Positions 63,297-64,000 of a stretch of 64,000 bases of DNA are shown piece by piece (positions within the stretch are counted from its first letter, which is position 1; each line of letters begins with the position of its first letter). The translations under genes and the position numbers were made by a program. The notes under the pieces are model-generated. The model was not told the DNA's origin. It made no database searches and worked only from the letters and a program-made list of their open reading frames with translations. The stretch comes from Pyropia yezoensis (Eukaryota; Rhodophyta; Bangiophyceae; Bangiales; Bangiaceae): the NCBI GenBank assembly GCA_009829735.1, contig CM020620.1, forward strand, positions 14,381,420-14,445,419. The letters are read 5' to 3'.

Positions 63297-64000
63297 GGAG
63301 GCGACGGGGGGGGAAGACGTTCCACAAGTTAATGCACACCCCGTACGCCGATCAACGGCGACGGCTCAAGACGGGACTGCAAAAAGCGGCCCGAGACAAA
63401 CAGGGAGGAAGATGGGGTGGAACACACGGTCAGTGTGGTCGTCGCTGCCGCTGCGACCGCATGCGAGGTGGTGCCCGCGCACGCCGGTCGTGGACCGAGC
63501 GCAGGGCGCGGTGCACGGGGGGGGAGAGAGGGGTGGCGCCTGCGCGCACGGAAAGGGGGCAGAACGGTCGGGAACGCCGCCACAGCTGGGCCGCCGTGGC
63601 TGGGGCCCCACAATTTGGGGAGGGGCAAACGCGGCGCGCCTGGGCGCTCCTCGCGACCGAGCGGGGCCCGCCCAGTCGGGCCCGCGGGATTCGCGAGATA
63701 CTGGCACCACAACGACTGGGGCACATCCAAGTTGCCACCGACGCCAGGGCCGCTGGTGGAGCCCTCCGCCTGGGGTCACCCGCCGCGAGGGGCGGTGAAC
63801 GCACGCAGACAGCGGGGCACACGAGAGGAGGGTTGGCGAGCGGCAACGTCCCGAGCGAGATGAGGTCAGGAGCGCCCTCGGGCCCCAGACTGGGCCGCCG
63901 CCATCATGGCCGTGATGATCACACTTTTGGGGAGAGCGCCGGCGCTCGCGGCACGTTGCGCGCCACCCCCTCTCGCCCTGCTATCTGTGAGGGGTGGTAA
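63297..64000. other. Upstream region of the CCA1 gene
   Basis: It is GC-rich with open frames on both strands but no recognised domain. It probably contains the CCA1 promoter and perhaps the edge of a next gene beyond the window. Confidence 0.4.

Noticed and set aside
62768..64000. Long plus-strand open frame opposite the CCA1 gene
   Set aside because: No domain and Arg-rich composition; a shadow of CCA1 and of GC-rich upstream DNA.

Overview
This is nuclear DNA of a GC-rich, intron-poor eukaryote. The host genes have very high GC, long poly-Ala/Gly/Ser/Pro runs and no introns I could recognise. One encodes a bHLH-zipper factor resembling plant subgroup IVc, which points to Archaeplastida. 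With the low intron content and the Ty3 chromoviruses, a multicellular red alga (Bangiales, Porphyra/Pyropia type) fits best; this is an inference. No rRNA, convincing tRNA or CRISPR was seen.

Layout: 1-1324 is the 5' end of a minus-strand LTR element (E), abutting a truncated DIRS/PAT-like tyrosine-recombinase element (1325-3714). A small secreted-protein gene (3823-4398, minus) and a MITE (4913-5221) follow. 7159-16.4 kb holds two truncated Ty3 elements facing each other: A (plus, 469-bp LTR) and D (minus). A diverged 469-bp LTR lies at 17085. About 17.6-25.6 kb has no gene I can support. 25.7-31.3 kb carries a bHLH-ZIP gene and a damaged bacterial-type tyrosyl-tRNA synthetase gene. 32.4-36.6 kb has small TIR elements and gene debris. 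36680-46055 is a near-complete Ty3 chromovirus (B), joined to the 3' part of a second one (C, 46056 to about 49.9 kb). 50.2-52.4 kb holds two abutting Tc1/mariner-type elements. The right end carries a probable DUF4604/KIAA1143-like gene, a type II DnaJ gene and, on the minus strand, a CCA-adding enzyme gene.

Most notable: in both B and C a long ORF lies antisense to pol, between the pol stop and the 3' LTR or its expected place. The two products (704 and 579 aa) look distantly homologous, with colinear motifs at matching spacing. I know of no described family that this matches. It may be an accessory antisense gene of red-algal chromoviruses. Second, a Tc1-type element keeps a short intact ORF joining the transposase DNA-binding N-terminus directly to its C-terminal tail, without the catalytic core.

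Several host ORFs change frame at G or C homopolymers (bHLH, DnaJ, DUF4604-like). Assembly indels explain these better than biology. The lesions in A, B, D and the TyrRS gene are not homopolymeric and look more like real decay.
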